Shown here: positions 33,737 to 44,900 of the stretch, piece after piece | Layout of the letters: each line of letters opens with the position of its first letter | How positions within the stretch are numbered: position 1 is the stretch's first letter | Source: Daphnia pulex | Taxonomy: Eukaryota > Arthropoda > Branchiopoda > Diplostraca > Daphniidae | NCBI RefSeq assembly: GCF_021134715.1 | Contig: NC_060025.1 | Coordinates: forward strand, 5,270,001-5,334,000 | Direction: 5' to 3' | DNA length: 64,000 bases | Program-made: the position numbers and the translations under genes | Notes under the pieces: generated by a model | Database searches by the model: none | Told to the model about the DNA's origin: nothing | Seen by the model: the letters and a program-made list of their open reading frames with translations, nothing else

Positions 33737-33950
33737 ATTCAAATACCTTATCGTCTACGTCACGAAGAAGTATTAGATAATTCGCCAGCACAGGAGACAA
33801 GATATATTCATGTGTGTGTTGTGTGCACCATTTATGTGATTCGTTACCTTCGTAATTCAAATACCTTATCGTTTAGTTCACGAAGAACTATTAGATGATT
33901 CGCCAGCAAGGGAGACAAGATAAACTCATGTATGTGCTGTGTGTATCGTT
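33737..33950 (+). repeat. Diverged tandem duplication, period 118 bp
   Basis: ATTCAAATACCTTATCGT begins copies at 33737 and 33855. The copies share the blocks TCACGAAGAA, ATTCGCCAGCA and GGAGACAAGAT. The second copy is slightly truncated. A 13-bp poly-C run lies just before (33714-33726). No coding potential is visible. Confidence 0.8.
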
Positions 33951-34494
33951 ATGTGAAAGAACAATTTATTAATTGTGCTTACTAATTTTTTCTCAATGTT
34001 TCACAATTATGCGTAAAAACGATACCTAACCATCACTCTTCCCAAGGTGCAAAGCTGCTTTTGTGGATTCAGTTCATATCTAGCTATTTCTAATTTCCCA
34101 ACCTATACCTAAAAATTCTTATTATCAGTGTAAATAATTTCTTAAATCTGAAACGTGGATTCATTTGTGACACAATTCATCCACACTTTCACAAAAGAGG
34201 ACGTGTTTTACAAATACTTTCTTTTGCATCCCTCATAAGTAAAAAGCTAACGAAAAAAGATCCGTAATATAGTGGAAAACATTAATATGAAGTACAGTAT
34301 CCTGCATAGAAAATTGGACGGCACTGGGTTTATCGTCAAGCTTATTTTACACATATGATGGCTTTATCTACATAAATGATGAGTGAAAAATTATTCAATA
34401 ATAGACTTTTAAAACTCTGGTTAACATCGGGGCCAATTGTTCTGGGCCTTCTTGTCAGACTTTTTTGGATGGATTCAGACTTCACGCGATCACC

Positions 34495-34547
34495 AATTTT
34501 GTTACTTTCAGGTGGGATTGGGTATCCCACCTGAAAGTAACAAAATT
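34495..34547. repeat. Perfect 24-bp hairpin with 5-nt loop
   Basis: The arms 34495-34518 and 34524-34547 are exact reverse complements (AATTTTGTTACTTTCAGGTG...) around the loop TGGGT. It could be a small-RNA-like foldback, a transposon end or a recombination product. A lone TACAGTATCCTGC terminus lies 200 bp to the left (34293). Confidence 0.85.
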
Positions 34548-34854
34548 ATGATTTTTATTTTTAATTACTTTGGGTATTTCAACTTTGGGGTCCGTAGTTT
34601 GTAGAAAATTCAATGAACTGGTTGACTTACTCGTATGTATGTCAATACGCTGTAAATAGTACTGTTAAAAGCAAGTTTTTGAGAAAAAAAACTGCAAAAA
34701 GTGTATGACACCAAAAAAAGCCAACTAACCAGTCAAGAAAACAATGGGAAATAGAAGTACGTTATTCTGGATTTTGAATTGCCTGGTCCGCTGCCGACGA
34801 GACGAGCGACTGAGATAGGGCGCCTCCACGATGATGCAACAATACACACTTTTT

Positions 34855-35283
34855 CTTACTCGGTGACGAAATTACGGTAATTCTTCATCAGCAACAGTTG
34901 GATTTTGTGTGCAATTTTTGTATTCAATTCGTCTCCGTCATCGCAGGTTGATTTTGAATCTGACTCGAAACATCTTGGTAGACAGTCAATAATGTCAGAA
35001 CCACAAGCACAGCTGTCTTAGTCGACAAAACCAGCTTCTGAAGATCGTTTCACAGCAAATGAGAAATATAAATATTTAACAGACAATAAAAGTTGTACAA
35101 AACTACTTACATTCAGTCCCATACGTCAGGTGAATCTCGTAAAGGATCTCGGGAAAAGCATGAGTGAACTGCTTTAATTCATCCTGTAACTCTGAATTGA
35201 AGCAGAAGTTTCGTCAGGGGCAATTTTGGTGAGGGTAATTTTCGCTTTGCATACGGGATTACGTTTCCAGTTAGTCATAATAC
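34855..35283 (-). pseudogene. Two exon-like pieces of an unknown, probably transposon-linked, protein
   Basis: On the minus strand, 35280-35112 carries MTNWKRNPVCKAKITLTKI and, after a frame change, QDELKQFTHAFPEILYEIHL, ending at a donor GTAAGT (near 35109). After an intron with acceptor CTTCAG (near 35035), a second Cys-rich piece (CACGSDIIDCLPRCF) runs to a stop near 34866. It points away from the P-element-like gene to its right. No family is assigned. Confidence 0.3.
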
Positions 35284-35601
35284 TAGAAATGCGAATACCC
35301 GGAGTGAATGAAGACCATCAACAACTTAAGACGCGCTAAAAATCATTTAAAATTTATCAACGTCATTTCATTTATCAACGTCGCATCCAAAAATAGGTCT
35401 GATTTTCAATCGTGTTTTGGTATGTAAAACACACATTCAAACTTTATTTTTGAACGGGGATACATAATTAAGTTTTATCCTTGTGTCACTGTCTCTTCTC
35501 ATGGGACATATACAACTTTAAAAAGCCATATGGCAGTTTAACCCTTTCTTAATAATAATACAAAAAAATAACATTTTTCATTTAAAAAACGTAAGTGCTT
35601 T

Positions 35602-35721
35602 ACAAGATGTTGGAGCTCAGCTAGTGAATTCACAAGATCTAGGAGCTCATCAACTGGATTTACAAGATGTTGAAACACAGCAAGTGAATTTACAAGATGT
35701 TGTAGATCAGCAGGAGGATGC
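35602..35721 (+). repeat. Four tandem 30-bp units (10-residue repeat)
   Basis: The unit ACAAGATGTTGGAGCTCAGC... recurs every 30 bp and encodes QDVGAQLVNS-like decapeptides (QDLGAHQLDL, QDVETQQVNL). It keeps the reading frame at the start of the P-element-like gene. Confidence 0.85.
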
Positions 35722-36814
35722 CTATATAAATTATATTAATATTGACTTCTTGGAACCAGTAGCACGGCATGCTGACAGTTGTGTCACCAATTTGATAGGT
35801 GAGAACAGAGATAAGGAGATGGGCCACTCTGTGTTAAGTCCAGCAGTCGACATTTTGCCCCCTCCCCCTCCTCGGACGACGAATTCGACTGCGCTGCTCC
35901 TTTTGACGAGCTCCGGAAGCAAGCCCAGTAGTTCTACCCCTTCAGGACCACCCCTACCGCCAAGTAAGGCAAAGCTTCCGGAGCTCGCTCGCCGGTTCAG
36001 TTCTATTTGAACTAATTGTAAAAGCAATCAGCACCCTTTTTAACAACTATGCAGTTGTGAAAAGCTGTGTGAGCGATGAGGCCCAGACAAATAAGTTGGC
36101 TATGGGATTTCTCCAAGTAAAAGAATCAAACAGTGCTGACTGCAAGCCTTATTTCATTCATCCCATAGACCCATTCATAAAAAATTACAATTTTGTTGAT
36201 GTTCCGCACTTATTGAAGTGCATAAGAAATCAGCTGTTCTCTCACTCACAAATCAGTCCAGGTAATGAAACTTAATTCATTCATTAAAATGAATATACAT
36301 TATATTTTTTATTTCTTTAAATATAGTTTGCTGGTTCCACATCGCAGTTAATTTTTCATTAAACTATTTGAGTTGGAGAAGGGGAAATCTTTAAGAATGG
36401 CTCGGAAGATAACACCCTCACATGTGTACCCTACAAACTTTGAAAAGATGAATGTCAGAAAAGCAGTTCAACTGTTTTCTGATTCAGTTACTATGGCGTT
36501 CATTGAGTACAAGAAAAAACCTGAAGCAGCAAAACTATTCGGGAATATATTGCAGAAACTATATTAGTATTGTGATACTGATAATGATTCCTTTCTTAGA
36601 TTGTACTCCGACACAGAATCTTGCAAAGCTTATGAATGACGTGTTCGATTCTTTGAACGGCCGCTACTACAAATAAAGAATAACGTCACTGGGAAATATG
36701 GAAAAGAGATTTACACCTCTAAAAGTAATGCTGAAAGTTCTCGATATTACAGAACAACTACATCAAACATGCAAGGATAAACCAAGGAGACTTGTGCAAC
36801 AGCTAAATGATTAA
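35602..36814 (+). pseudogene. P-element/THAP9-like transposase relic
   Basis: The coding pieces match P-element-type transposases in order. At about 36010-36261 are AVVKSCVSDEAQTNKLAMGF (an Asp-containing block) and YFIHPIDPFIKNYNFVDVPHLL followed by IRNQL, the hallmark 'D-x-pHLlKxiRN' motif. After a probable short intron, 36370-36540 has KITPSHVYPTNFEKMNVRKA and FSDSVTMAF. Then 36595-36690 has NLAKLMNDVFDSLNGR, and a last piece ends at the TAA 36812. The N-terminus, 35602-35721, is a run of four 10-residue repeats followed by proline-rich sequence. No THAP zinc finger is visible. P-type transposases cut and paste DNA using GTP as cofactor. Frame breaks at 36262, 36567 and 36676 suggest introns or decay. 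Confidence 0.7.
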
Positions 36815-36834
36815 ATTCTATGATTTTTTTACAT

Positions 36835-37016
36835 CTCGTTTATTTTTCAGTCCTTCTTTTATTTGTGTTTTCAGCTCTTTTGTGTTTTGCAATCCTTAAT
36901 TTGTTGTCTCCATTCATCCGCTATATTCTTTTGTGTTTTCAGCTTTTTTTGCTATGCTTTATTATTTTGTTATTTCCATTCATCCACTTTATTTTTTTGT
37001 TCCGTTCATTCGCTTG
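36835..37016 (+). repeat. T-rich imperfect tandem repeat
   Basis: Units share TTTGTGTTTTCAGC and CCATTCATCC words at a spacing of roughly 75-80 bp, in a strongly pyrimidine-rich stretch directly after the P-element-like gene. Confidence 0.55.
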
Positions 37017-37118
37017 ATGTTACCAAGACTGACGCATTCATCGTCTCAATAAAATAGTTTCGCAACGTGAACGATGGAGGGTTTATTTGATTTATTATGT
37101 GTTTTTAAGAATTAAGCA

Positions 37119-37330
37119 ATGATGAATATTTGCAGATCTAAACGCAAAATCAAAGCCCAGGAACGTCATATTAATATCCGGAGTAATGAACCTGGGATGT
37201 CCGTCGGCGACGATTTGGGTAGGTCTTCTAACGTTTTTCTGACCTCCGAACGCCCTCCAGTACGGATGTCTGGCGGTCCAGTAGATGTCCGAAGGATGTT
37301 TTGAACATCCGAGTACGGCATCTGTCGAAA
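37119..37330. other. Stretch with recurring GATGTCC words
   Basis: Near 37194-37320 the words GGATGTCCGTCGG, GGATGTCTGGCGG and AGATGTCCGAAGG recur. A short open frame covers them. The origin is unclear. Confidence 0.35.
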
Positions 37331-37399
37331 ATCCGTGGGACTGCCCTGTGTTATATGGGACTACGCTACGTTGGAAAAGAATCGTCATTCATTCAGCAA

Positions 37400-39004
37400 T
37401 GCTACTTACCAAAGAAATGCTGGACAACGGATAAACCCACACAGCCTTTTCAAAATCTGATACCACCTCTTCCACGTTAGGGTAGTTTTTTTCCGTCTCC
37501 GTAATCAGAGATAAATTATGTTCAAAGACAGCAGTGTAGTCTCTTTTTTTGTTGTGCGATACATTAGGATAAAGGCTAATGGCACCTTCAATAGAATTTG
37601 TATTATTAGAATTTGCATTATTAGAATTTTTGTTAATTTAATTGATTTACTTGTTTAACAAGTTCTACGTGTCTAATGAAGGCATGGATGATGTACAGCT
37701 GGTAGAATGGTTTTGGCGTAACGAAAAAAGTTCCATCTATGTACCACCGCTTGGCTTTCTTCAAAAATTTCAACTGGCCATCGGTAGCGGAAATGAGGTG
37801 GCGGCTTAATGTGTTTTTCGTCTTCACCGAAATGTCGCCGTTAAAAACCGTTCGGTACATTTGCCTGGTATCAAGCTAAAATTTTCTTTATTACTTTACG
37901 AATAGATTTTTTAAAAGATTTTGTTATTTTAACTTACCCCAGTCGAATTCCAAATTAAGTGGATTCTTTGGGTAGGATTTTTCTTTTTGTTGCTGTGCAG
38001 CTCTTGTAACGTTATAGAGCACCGGCAAATTCTTTCAGGGTCCTTCTCGAAATTTTGCAAAAAAATTGGCTCGACAACTTGTTTTGCGTGGCAAACACGT
38101 TTTGAGCAACTCCGCTTTTCACGGCAGCAACAATTTCCGCTTGCAGAGATTTGTCGAGTGTTTTTTTGCAAGTATATGAGTGTTTTCCGGGAATGAATTT
38201 TTCTCCTCTTTGTAATACCATAGCACGACACCAGTCCTTTCCTGAGCGACATGTGCACCACCAAGAAATAGAATTTGCAGTTTTTTACGTTCGCTTAATT
38301 CCAAAAGAGTGACCCTGGCCATCAAAAAGCGTCTTCTTTCTCCTATAAATAGAATTACAAGAATTAGTTATAGAGAAACAATATCATGCTTATTTTTTAA
38401 ATATACTTTCTCAGTGCCGACTCAAGTGTGTGCCACTTGAACGGCTCATCGACCTCGTCATCTTCATCCTAAGAATCATCATCATAAGGTACTAAAGGGT
38501 GTTCAGTGACTGGGGCAACTGGGGCAACAGCTCGTTGAAGGAGTTCCACTGTGTCTTCTCTTAAAGGCAACGGAACGTCATATCTAGAACTCCAGTCAAC
38601 AAGCTGTTGGTGATCCGATGGTGAGATGATGAAGTTCACCGAAAGACCGACTGAAACAGTGATGGAGGGCTGATCTAAAATAGGAGATTCCATTGGGAGA
38701 TTCACCGGTCAGTTCCTGGGTTATTAGGCAAAACTTCGTCCATCGGTGTTGAAGTTAGAACAATACGTGGAACCGATGCACTCAGTACAACTGCACATGG
38801 CCTAGTACTTGCTACACGCTCAACCTGACGTGCACTCGGTACAACTGCGATGGGCCTTGTACTTGCTACACGGGTTGGGTTCCTACGTTGTGGTTCTGTA
38901 GCTTTAGGGACTTCTGAAGCTTGGCTGCTTGGCTTTACGTTTGCAACCAACTGGTATAGCAGGAGGTACAAAGCACACTGCACACTTGAAATGAAATACT
39001 TCAT
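37400..39004 (-). pseudogene. MULE (Mutator-like) transposase with upstream FLYWCH-like and Pro-rich regions
   Basis: Upstream frames 39004-38702 and 38705-38469 are Ser/Pro/Val-rich, with a duplicated RVASTRP-AVV-SA unit. Then 38325-38012 carries a zinc-finger-like region (RTGVVLWYYKEEKNSF; HSYTCKK) resembling the FLYWCH-type domain often placed before MULE cores. The MULE core at 37860-37633 contains KRWYIDGTFFVTPKPFYQLY (first Asp in DGTF). The part at 37600-37440 contains KKRDYTAVFEH and VVSDFEKAVW (second Asp). The third acidic residue is lost beyond 37400. Exon gaps at 37930-37862 and 38400-38340 look like short introns. An in-frame stop at 38469 and other breaks make it inactive. Confidence 0.75.
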
Positions 39005-39035
39005 TGTATTTTTTCATCCGTACATAATCTGTATA

Positions 39036-39206
39036 CAGGGTAAAAGTAAGCCGATTTTCTTAGATTTTAGAACGGAGCCTGTCAGAATTGTGAAGTGGAA
39101 ACGTTAAAAAGAGCCATCTAGGCTCTCAAAAGTAGCTGAGCGTAGTAGCTGACACACTCACTAGAGGCGCTTTTTAAAGTTTCCAAATCGGCTTACTTTT
39201 ACCCTG
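39036..39206. mobile_element. MITE with 22-bp perfect terminal inverted repeats, 171 bp
   Basis: CAGGGTAAAAGTAAGCCG... at 39036-39057 is the reverse complement of 39185-39206. TA precedes the left end, but the right flank is AA, so one copy of the TA duplication has mutated. CAGGG-type ends with TA targets suggest a Tc1/mariner-type mobiliser. Confidence 0.85.
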
Positions 39207-39250
39207 AAACCGGGATAGGGAAGCCAACACAGCCGTGAAGCGACCAGGAG

Positions 39251-39572
39251 TCTATAGCTCTGTCTATACCAGAGCTATAGAATACTGGTAGCGCAACTGC
39301 CATGTTAACTCCTCCTCTCGGAAATTTTCTCTGGGGCTGAAGCCAACTTTACGAATCAATAGTGAAAATCGGAGCTAAGATATCGATCTCGACCCTTACC
39401 ACTCCTCCACTTTTCCCTCCATTCCTTTACCATGCCCTATACCCTATTTCCCCACACACCCGCCGTGGCGCTTATAGCTACGGGACAGGGCAGGCAAGCA
39501 GGCTTCACTTCCAGAGAAAAAAAGCAATGGAAGGGCGGTACCAGTATTCTATAGCTCTGTCTATACCCAGAG
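39251..39572. mobile_element. Palindromic element with 21-bp inverted ends and 20-bp direct repeats
   Basis: CAGAGCTATAGAATACTGGTA (39270-39290, 21 bp) is matched by its reverse complement at 39539-39559. TCTATAGCTCTGTCTATACC occurs directly at 39251-39270 and 39548-39567. The left side also forms its own 11-bp hairpin. About 250 bp lie between, without coding potential. It lies 500 bp upstream of BCS1. Confidence 0.7.
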
Positions 39573-40073
39573 AATGAAAGACCACTCTCTTTTCTCTGTT
39601 CCGTCTGACAGCTGCCTAACTCTCTTTTTACTCTCTTTTTACCTTTTTAACGTATATTAGCAAGAGCTTAGGGTGCTTGGTTGCTAGATGGCACCGGCGT
39701 TTCCACCAATTTCCCCTGCTGCTCGAATTATTATCAAAGTAACTTTTTAATTATCTTATTTCACTAAGATTTATATGCATGGTTGAAATTAGCGCAAAAA
39801 ATTGGATTTATTGATATTTTTTATTAATTTTCCAATGAAAATACCCCACCCGACTAGCTTTAACACGGCGAGATAGGTGAAGAATCCCATGTCCCATCAT
39901 TTAAGTTAGAGTAGTCCATGTATAGTCACAAAGCAGACGATTTTTTCTGAATTTATCGTCGTATCGTCTGCAATGACGAAAGTCACGAAACTCTACAGTC
40001 GGCAAAAATATTAATTTGTATTTTCAATCGTTTTTGAATTTACATGGGTTATTTTGTTTTTTATTGAAACCCC

Positions 40074-40081
40074 TATCGATA
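40074..40081. promoter_or_regulatory. TATCGATA, DRE-like palindrome next to the BCS1 start
   Basis: The octamer TATCGATA abuts the BCS1 ATG. In Drosophila this is the DNA replication-related element bound by DREF in TATA-less housekeeping promoters. No TATA box is visible upstream of BCS1, which fits that promoter class. Its position inside the probable 5' leader means it may be coincidental. Confidence 0.4.
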
Positions 40082-41881
40082 ATGACGGTTGTTGATTACG
40101 TAAGTTCTTTAACCAGTAATCCATATTTTGGAGCAGGATTTGGATTATTTGGTGTCGGAGCTGGGGCTGCATTACTTCGAAAAGGATGGCAGGGGGCTCT
40201 TATAATGTTTCGGAGACATTATGTGATGACTTTAGAGGGTAAGTTTCAAAAAAGAAAATTGTCTAATTTTTTATGTTACAAACAGGAAATATATATTTTT
40301 TGTTTAGTGCCATGCAGAGACAAAAGCTATCAGTGGATGCTTCAATGGATTACTACACGTGGAGCTGTTCAAACACAACATCTTAGTGTGGCAACAGAAT
40401 TTTCTCAGTCAGAATCAGGGAAAACTTCCACATCTTATAACTTTATCCCTAGTGTTGGAGTACACATTTTCAAGTACTCCCAATTGTCTAATGCCTTTGA
40501 CCACATTTTTTAATCAAAATTCTTCCAGGTATAAAAATGATTGGATACGAGTTGAAAGAACACGAGAACAACACACTTTAGATTTACACATGGGAATACC
40601 ATGGGAAACAGTCACAATGACAGCATTAGGAAGAAACAAAAAAATGTTTAAAGAAATGTTGGAAGAAGGTATGAGAAATTTAAAATTAGGCAGAATTACA
40701 TTTTATGACATTGTCTTTCTAAATTTTTTTTTACTATTTTTTTTTTTTTTTTTTTTTTTGCTTTTAACTCAGCTAGGTTGTTGGCATTGAAACAAACCGA
40801 AGGTAGAACAATTCTTTATACTGCGCTAGGATCTGAATGGCGACAGTTTGGCGCTCCTAGGAAACGCCGACCGCTTGAATCCGTGGTCCTTGACGTAGGT
40901 GTGGGAGAAAGGATACTAGATGATTTAGTAGAATTCATTGGCAACCCACAGTGGTATTCTCAACGAGGTATAAGGATAATTGTTTCTCCTTTTCATCCTA
41001 TTTTTATACATCTTTTACAACCGTAGGAGTTCCATACCGAAGAGGATACTTGCTTCATGGTCCACCAGGTTAACTCGTTTAGTTGTATCAGTATGTGTTA
41101 CGAATTCATTTTAAATGTTTTCCTTCTAGGTTGCGGAAAGTCGTCATATATTACAGCTTTAGCTGGAAAATTAGAGTGTGTGGTTTGTATTCTTAACCTT
41201 AGTGAGAAAGGCTTGACTGTAAGTTTGGCATATATTCTGAGTAAATTCCTAGATGTTATTTGTAAATTTCTTTTTCCAGGACGACCGTTTAAATCATTTA
41301 ATGAATACGGCTCCCGTTCAAAGCATAATTTTATTAGAAGACATTGATGCGGCCTTTGTTAGCAGAGACGAATCAAAATCAGGTTTATTTTTGCATTCCA
41401 GTTTAAAAATTATGATTGCTAAAATAGTATTTTTTTTTATTTGTATAGTCAAAAGTGCATACGATGGCGTCAATCGCGTTACTTTAAGTGGCCTTTTGAA
41501 TTGCTTGGATGGTGTAACATCAACTGAAGCTCGAATTCTTTTCATGACTACCAATTATTTGGATCGTTTGGATCCAGCACTTATTCGACCAGGAAGAGTT
41601 GACGTTCAAGAATATATCGGCTATTGTTCCAAAGTTCAACTAGGTAATATTTTTTTTTTTTTTGTATCTTACCCAAGTTTTTTTTTATATCCATTCCCTT
41701 TTTACCAGGAAATATGTTCAGGAAATTCTATCCTTTTGCGGACGAATTGCTTGTGAACAAATTTGTCGAAGCTGCACTAGAACTAGGAAGAAATTTAAGT
41801 CCAGCTTCGGTTCAAGGACATTTTATGTTTCACAAAGTACATCCAGAAGATGCCATTGCAAATCTACATAAGTTACGTTAA
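40082..41881 (+). CDS. BCS1: BCS1 mitochondrial AAA ATPase (complex III assembly), complete
   Basis: Nine exons with GT-AG introns join in frame: 40082-40238, 40308-40473, 40529-40668, 40773-40967, 41027-41068, 41130-41218, 41280-41382, 41449-41643 and 41709-41881. They give 419 residues, the length of human BCS1L. The N-terminus has the single transmembrane segment ([20 protein letters not shown], residues 13-32) and the internal mitochondrial targeting region, followed by the BCS1-specific domain (RRHYVMTLE onwards). The AAA module has Walker A GPPGCGKS (231-238), Walker B ILLEDID (280-286), sensor-1 Asn333 and the arginine-finger region RPGRVD (344-349). BCS1 sits in the inner membrane and moves the folded Rieske iron-sulfur protein into complex III. 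The start ATG is preceded directly by TATCGATA. Introns 3, 7 and 8 contain long T runs. No damage is seen. Confidence 0.97.
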
Positions 41882-41915
41882 CTTCACATATAGAACAGTT
41901 TAGTTTGAATATCTG

Positions 41916-41921
41916 AATAAA
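41916..41921 (+). terminator. AATAAA polyadenylation signal for BCS1
   Basis: AATAAA lies 35 bp after the BCS1 stop codon (41879-41881), followed by a T-rich stretch, so the 3' UTR is very short. Confidence 0.7.
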
Positions 41922-41939
41922 TTTCATTTTTCACAGTTT

Positions 41940-44900
41940 ATTTCAATCATACTTAACAAATAAAAAAAAATAATGGAATAGATATAGCTATCATCTATAA
42001 GTTTTAAATGATTTTTTGACACTCTCAATAATGTAGGCTACTACGCTGAGTCGAAATGTCCTCTGAGGTTAAATGAGATAAGACGTGACATTGAAATACA
42101 GGGGTCTCCGCTCTTTTCCCAATAGCACTAAATGTATGTGCGTTTTAATATGAGATTTCGAGATTCGTTGTTTATTCTACGAACTGTCGATTGCAAAATT
42201 CGACCATCACCATCATACGCTGTATAATATTTAAGTTTATCCCCGAGCGTCTCCTACCTTTGGAGTATTAATATGAAAACAACTTAAACAATTTATAGTG
42301 CATTTGTAATTTTGTTTAATATGAATGCACATGGACGTATTTTTTTATCACTTTTAATTAGCCTTAGATATTGAAACCGCATAGAAAAGTATACAGGTAA
42401 CTAGATCACAATTTTATTTTCAATTCCCCATCACACTTCTTGTGTCTATCAGTGATATTAGATCAACTATTTGGACGTAAAATAAAATATAAACGCAAAT
42501 GTAGAAGACAAACTGCCAGGCGCCGTTTTTGTTTTATTTTTTTTTTTATTTTGCTTCATATGAAAGACCATTAACGCTTTTTTTCCGGTTTTAATTATGT
42601 GGTTTGAGGTAGTTGAAAAAAAATATTGTGCGAAGTTGTTTAAACAATAAAAAAAATAAGTTAAAGAAAAAAACTAACTCGAGTTTAGTTCATTAGATGG
42701 CGGTTCGTGGTTCTAGAGAAGTCAAATTGTAGCAGTGTTCTCTGTTTTGTTTCCGATTTGTTTGCGTTAGCAGCATGAAGTTAACCCTCGGTGCACTTAA
42801 GGAATAATAATAAAGAAAAATAACCGAACTAAATATTTCTTGGCATTAATTTCACCATGTGTTATGTAATCGAATAGAGACCTTCCTATATTGTCGATTC
42901 AAAGTAGGCTATCCGGATATACTGTAGCTAATAATAACCCGAAATATGCATTAATAATTAAAAAATATCAAAGTTCTTTATAAGATTTAAATCTTACTGT
43001 AGAGACTACAGAGTACAGACAACAGATTTTTTTTTTCCTACTGATAAAATTTTTTGCTAAAGAGCAAAAGTTAGTTTCCACTTTTCAGCATTGAGAATTG
43101 AAATTGCGTCTGCATTATTATTCCTCCTTTTCCGACATGATGACTACTATAATTATGGGGTTCGCTAATAACAGAGGATGTGTAAAATACGCTTGTGTAG
43201 TAAGTCACATGCGATTCATTTAATATTTAATTTGGGGGGAAATGAGTGTATATATTTTTAGAATGTGGTCATCAAACCTTGGATGGCAGAGATATACTGT
43301 CAACTCAATACACAGGACAGGCATACACACTTTTCTTTATTGCGTCCCTACTTTTTCTTCCTTTCTTTTATGACCTTAAGTCTACAAATCCTTTGCGACA
43401 CTGGACGGGGGTTGTATTATAGGCTACATATGCGTGGCTTGGCAAGTTTCAAGGAGAAGACCTGGCCATTCAGCTGTTCAAGTGGAAGGAGGAAATTGGT
43501 GGCCGATGGGGAAATCGGATGGAAAAACATGTATTGGAAAAGAAGTTTCAATACTGAATTATTTTAATACATATGGTCAGCTAAGGGACTGTTTTTGTTT
43601 GTTTGTTTTTTTCACCCGTACGAGGTACGACCTATAATGGCGAGGCCCTGTATAACTACGCTTTATTTCAGCATTTTTATATCGTAATCAAAAACGACAA
43701 AACATTAAAATATAATTTTCTAGCCTCGGCGCAGAATAAATATCTGCCGGTTTCAAGTGTTGAGATGGATTTTAATAATTGAATGTAGAAGTTTTGTATC
43801 TGTGTCGCGATCTGTGTGCTGACTTCCTTTCTCAGTTTGGTTATATTAAAAAAAAAGTCAAGTAGGGTGCTGGAATAGAGGTCCATAACAAGACGACTAT
43901 CTTCAGTGTAAACGTCACTTTGGGTCATTCGTCTTGGAGGCCACTTTCATTGTCATCGCTGCCTGGGACGGAGGGGTAAGCTCGTTCAAACTTCAAATAG
44001 TCTTGAGCTTTTGTGTTGGAATAGAAAATTTCTCTCCTTTTCCTTTTGGTACGTACATGAACATATAGCCAACCTGGACTTTATAGGTCGAAAAATCTTG
44101 GTCCCATTGAGAGAAAACGGCAATGGAGACGGGATAGATTTATTGCCAGTGTGGTCTTTTTCCTTAGAAAATAGAGTGAAGGATGTGGAGAGGAGAGACC
44201 CAAAACGTATTGAGGAGATTCAGGGTTGGGAACTAGATCCTCATTTTTATGAGGAAAAGGTCCGCGCGTCCACATCAGTTTAGGCTTTTTTACACTGTGC
44301 TCAAGCTAATTGGTCACTCGTTATATTGATATGGTTATTGGCTTTTGACTTCGACGCCGGTGGCTTACTGCAGCTTCAGCTTACTGGCATAGTGGCATAT
44401 ATTAGGTAGGACCTTATAAGCTTCGCCTATCCGGAATGACACTAGACCCAACTAGACCATGCACGGGCAAGAGTTTCCGCGACTTTATACTCTCTCAAAA
44501 CTGCTGCTGCCAGGGTGTCTTCCAGGGTAGAGTTCATATTTTCCTTTTATGACACACAGCTCATTTGTCGTCTGTTTCCAATTTGAACAAGGCACCAGCG
44601 CCCTAAGCAGATGCTTTATTGAGTGTAAAAGGACTTGAAAAAAAAAAATATGGGTTTTTGCTCACAGTGTCCGAAAAAGGATAGAAGAAAACGAAATCAA
44701 ATAGTTTCCTTCCTACCCTTGTTGTGCTTGGAACGCAAAGCGCAACAAGCGAATCATCTACCTAGATTTAAACTAACTAATAAATATCGGATATTATATA
44801 CTGTTTAACATGTTAATCAAAATTTTTGTTTTGTGTTTTTTTTTTTTTTTTTTTTACCGGGGAAATGAAGGAATGTAAATTGGAGGCTATTTCAAATGTT

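Noticed and set aside
43677..44283. Two divergent frames of 83 and 90 codons
   Set aside because: No recognisable domain, no splice signals joining them to other exons, and AT-rich composition compatible with chance.
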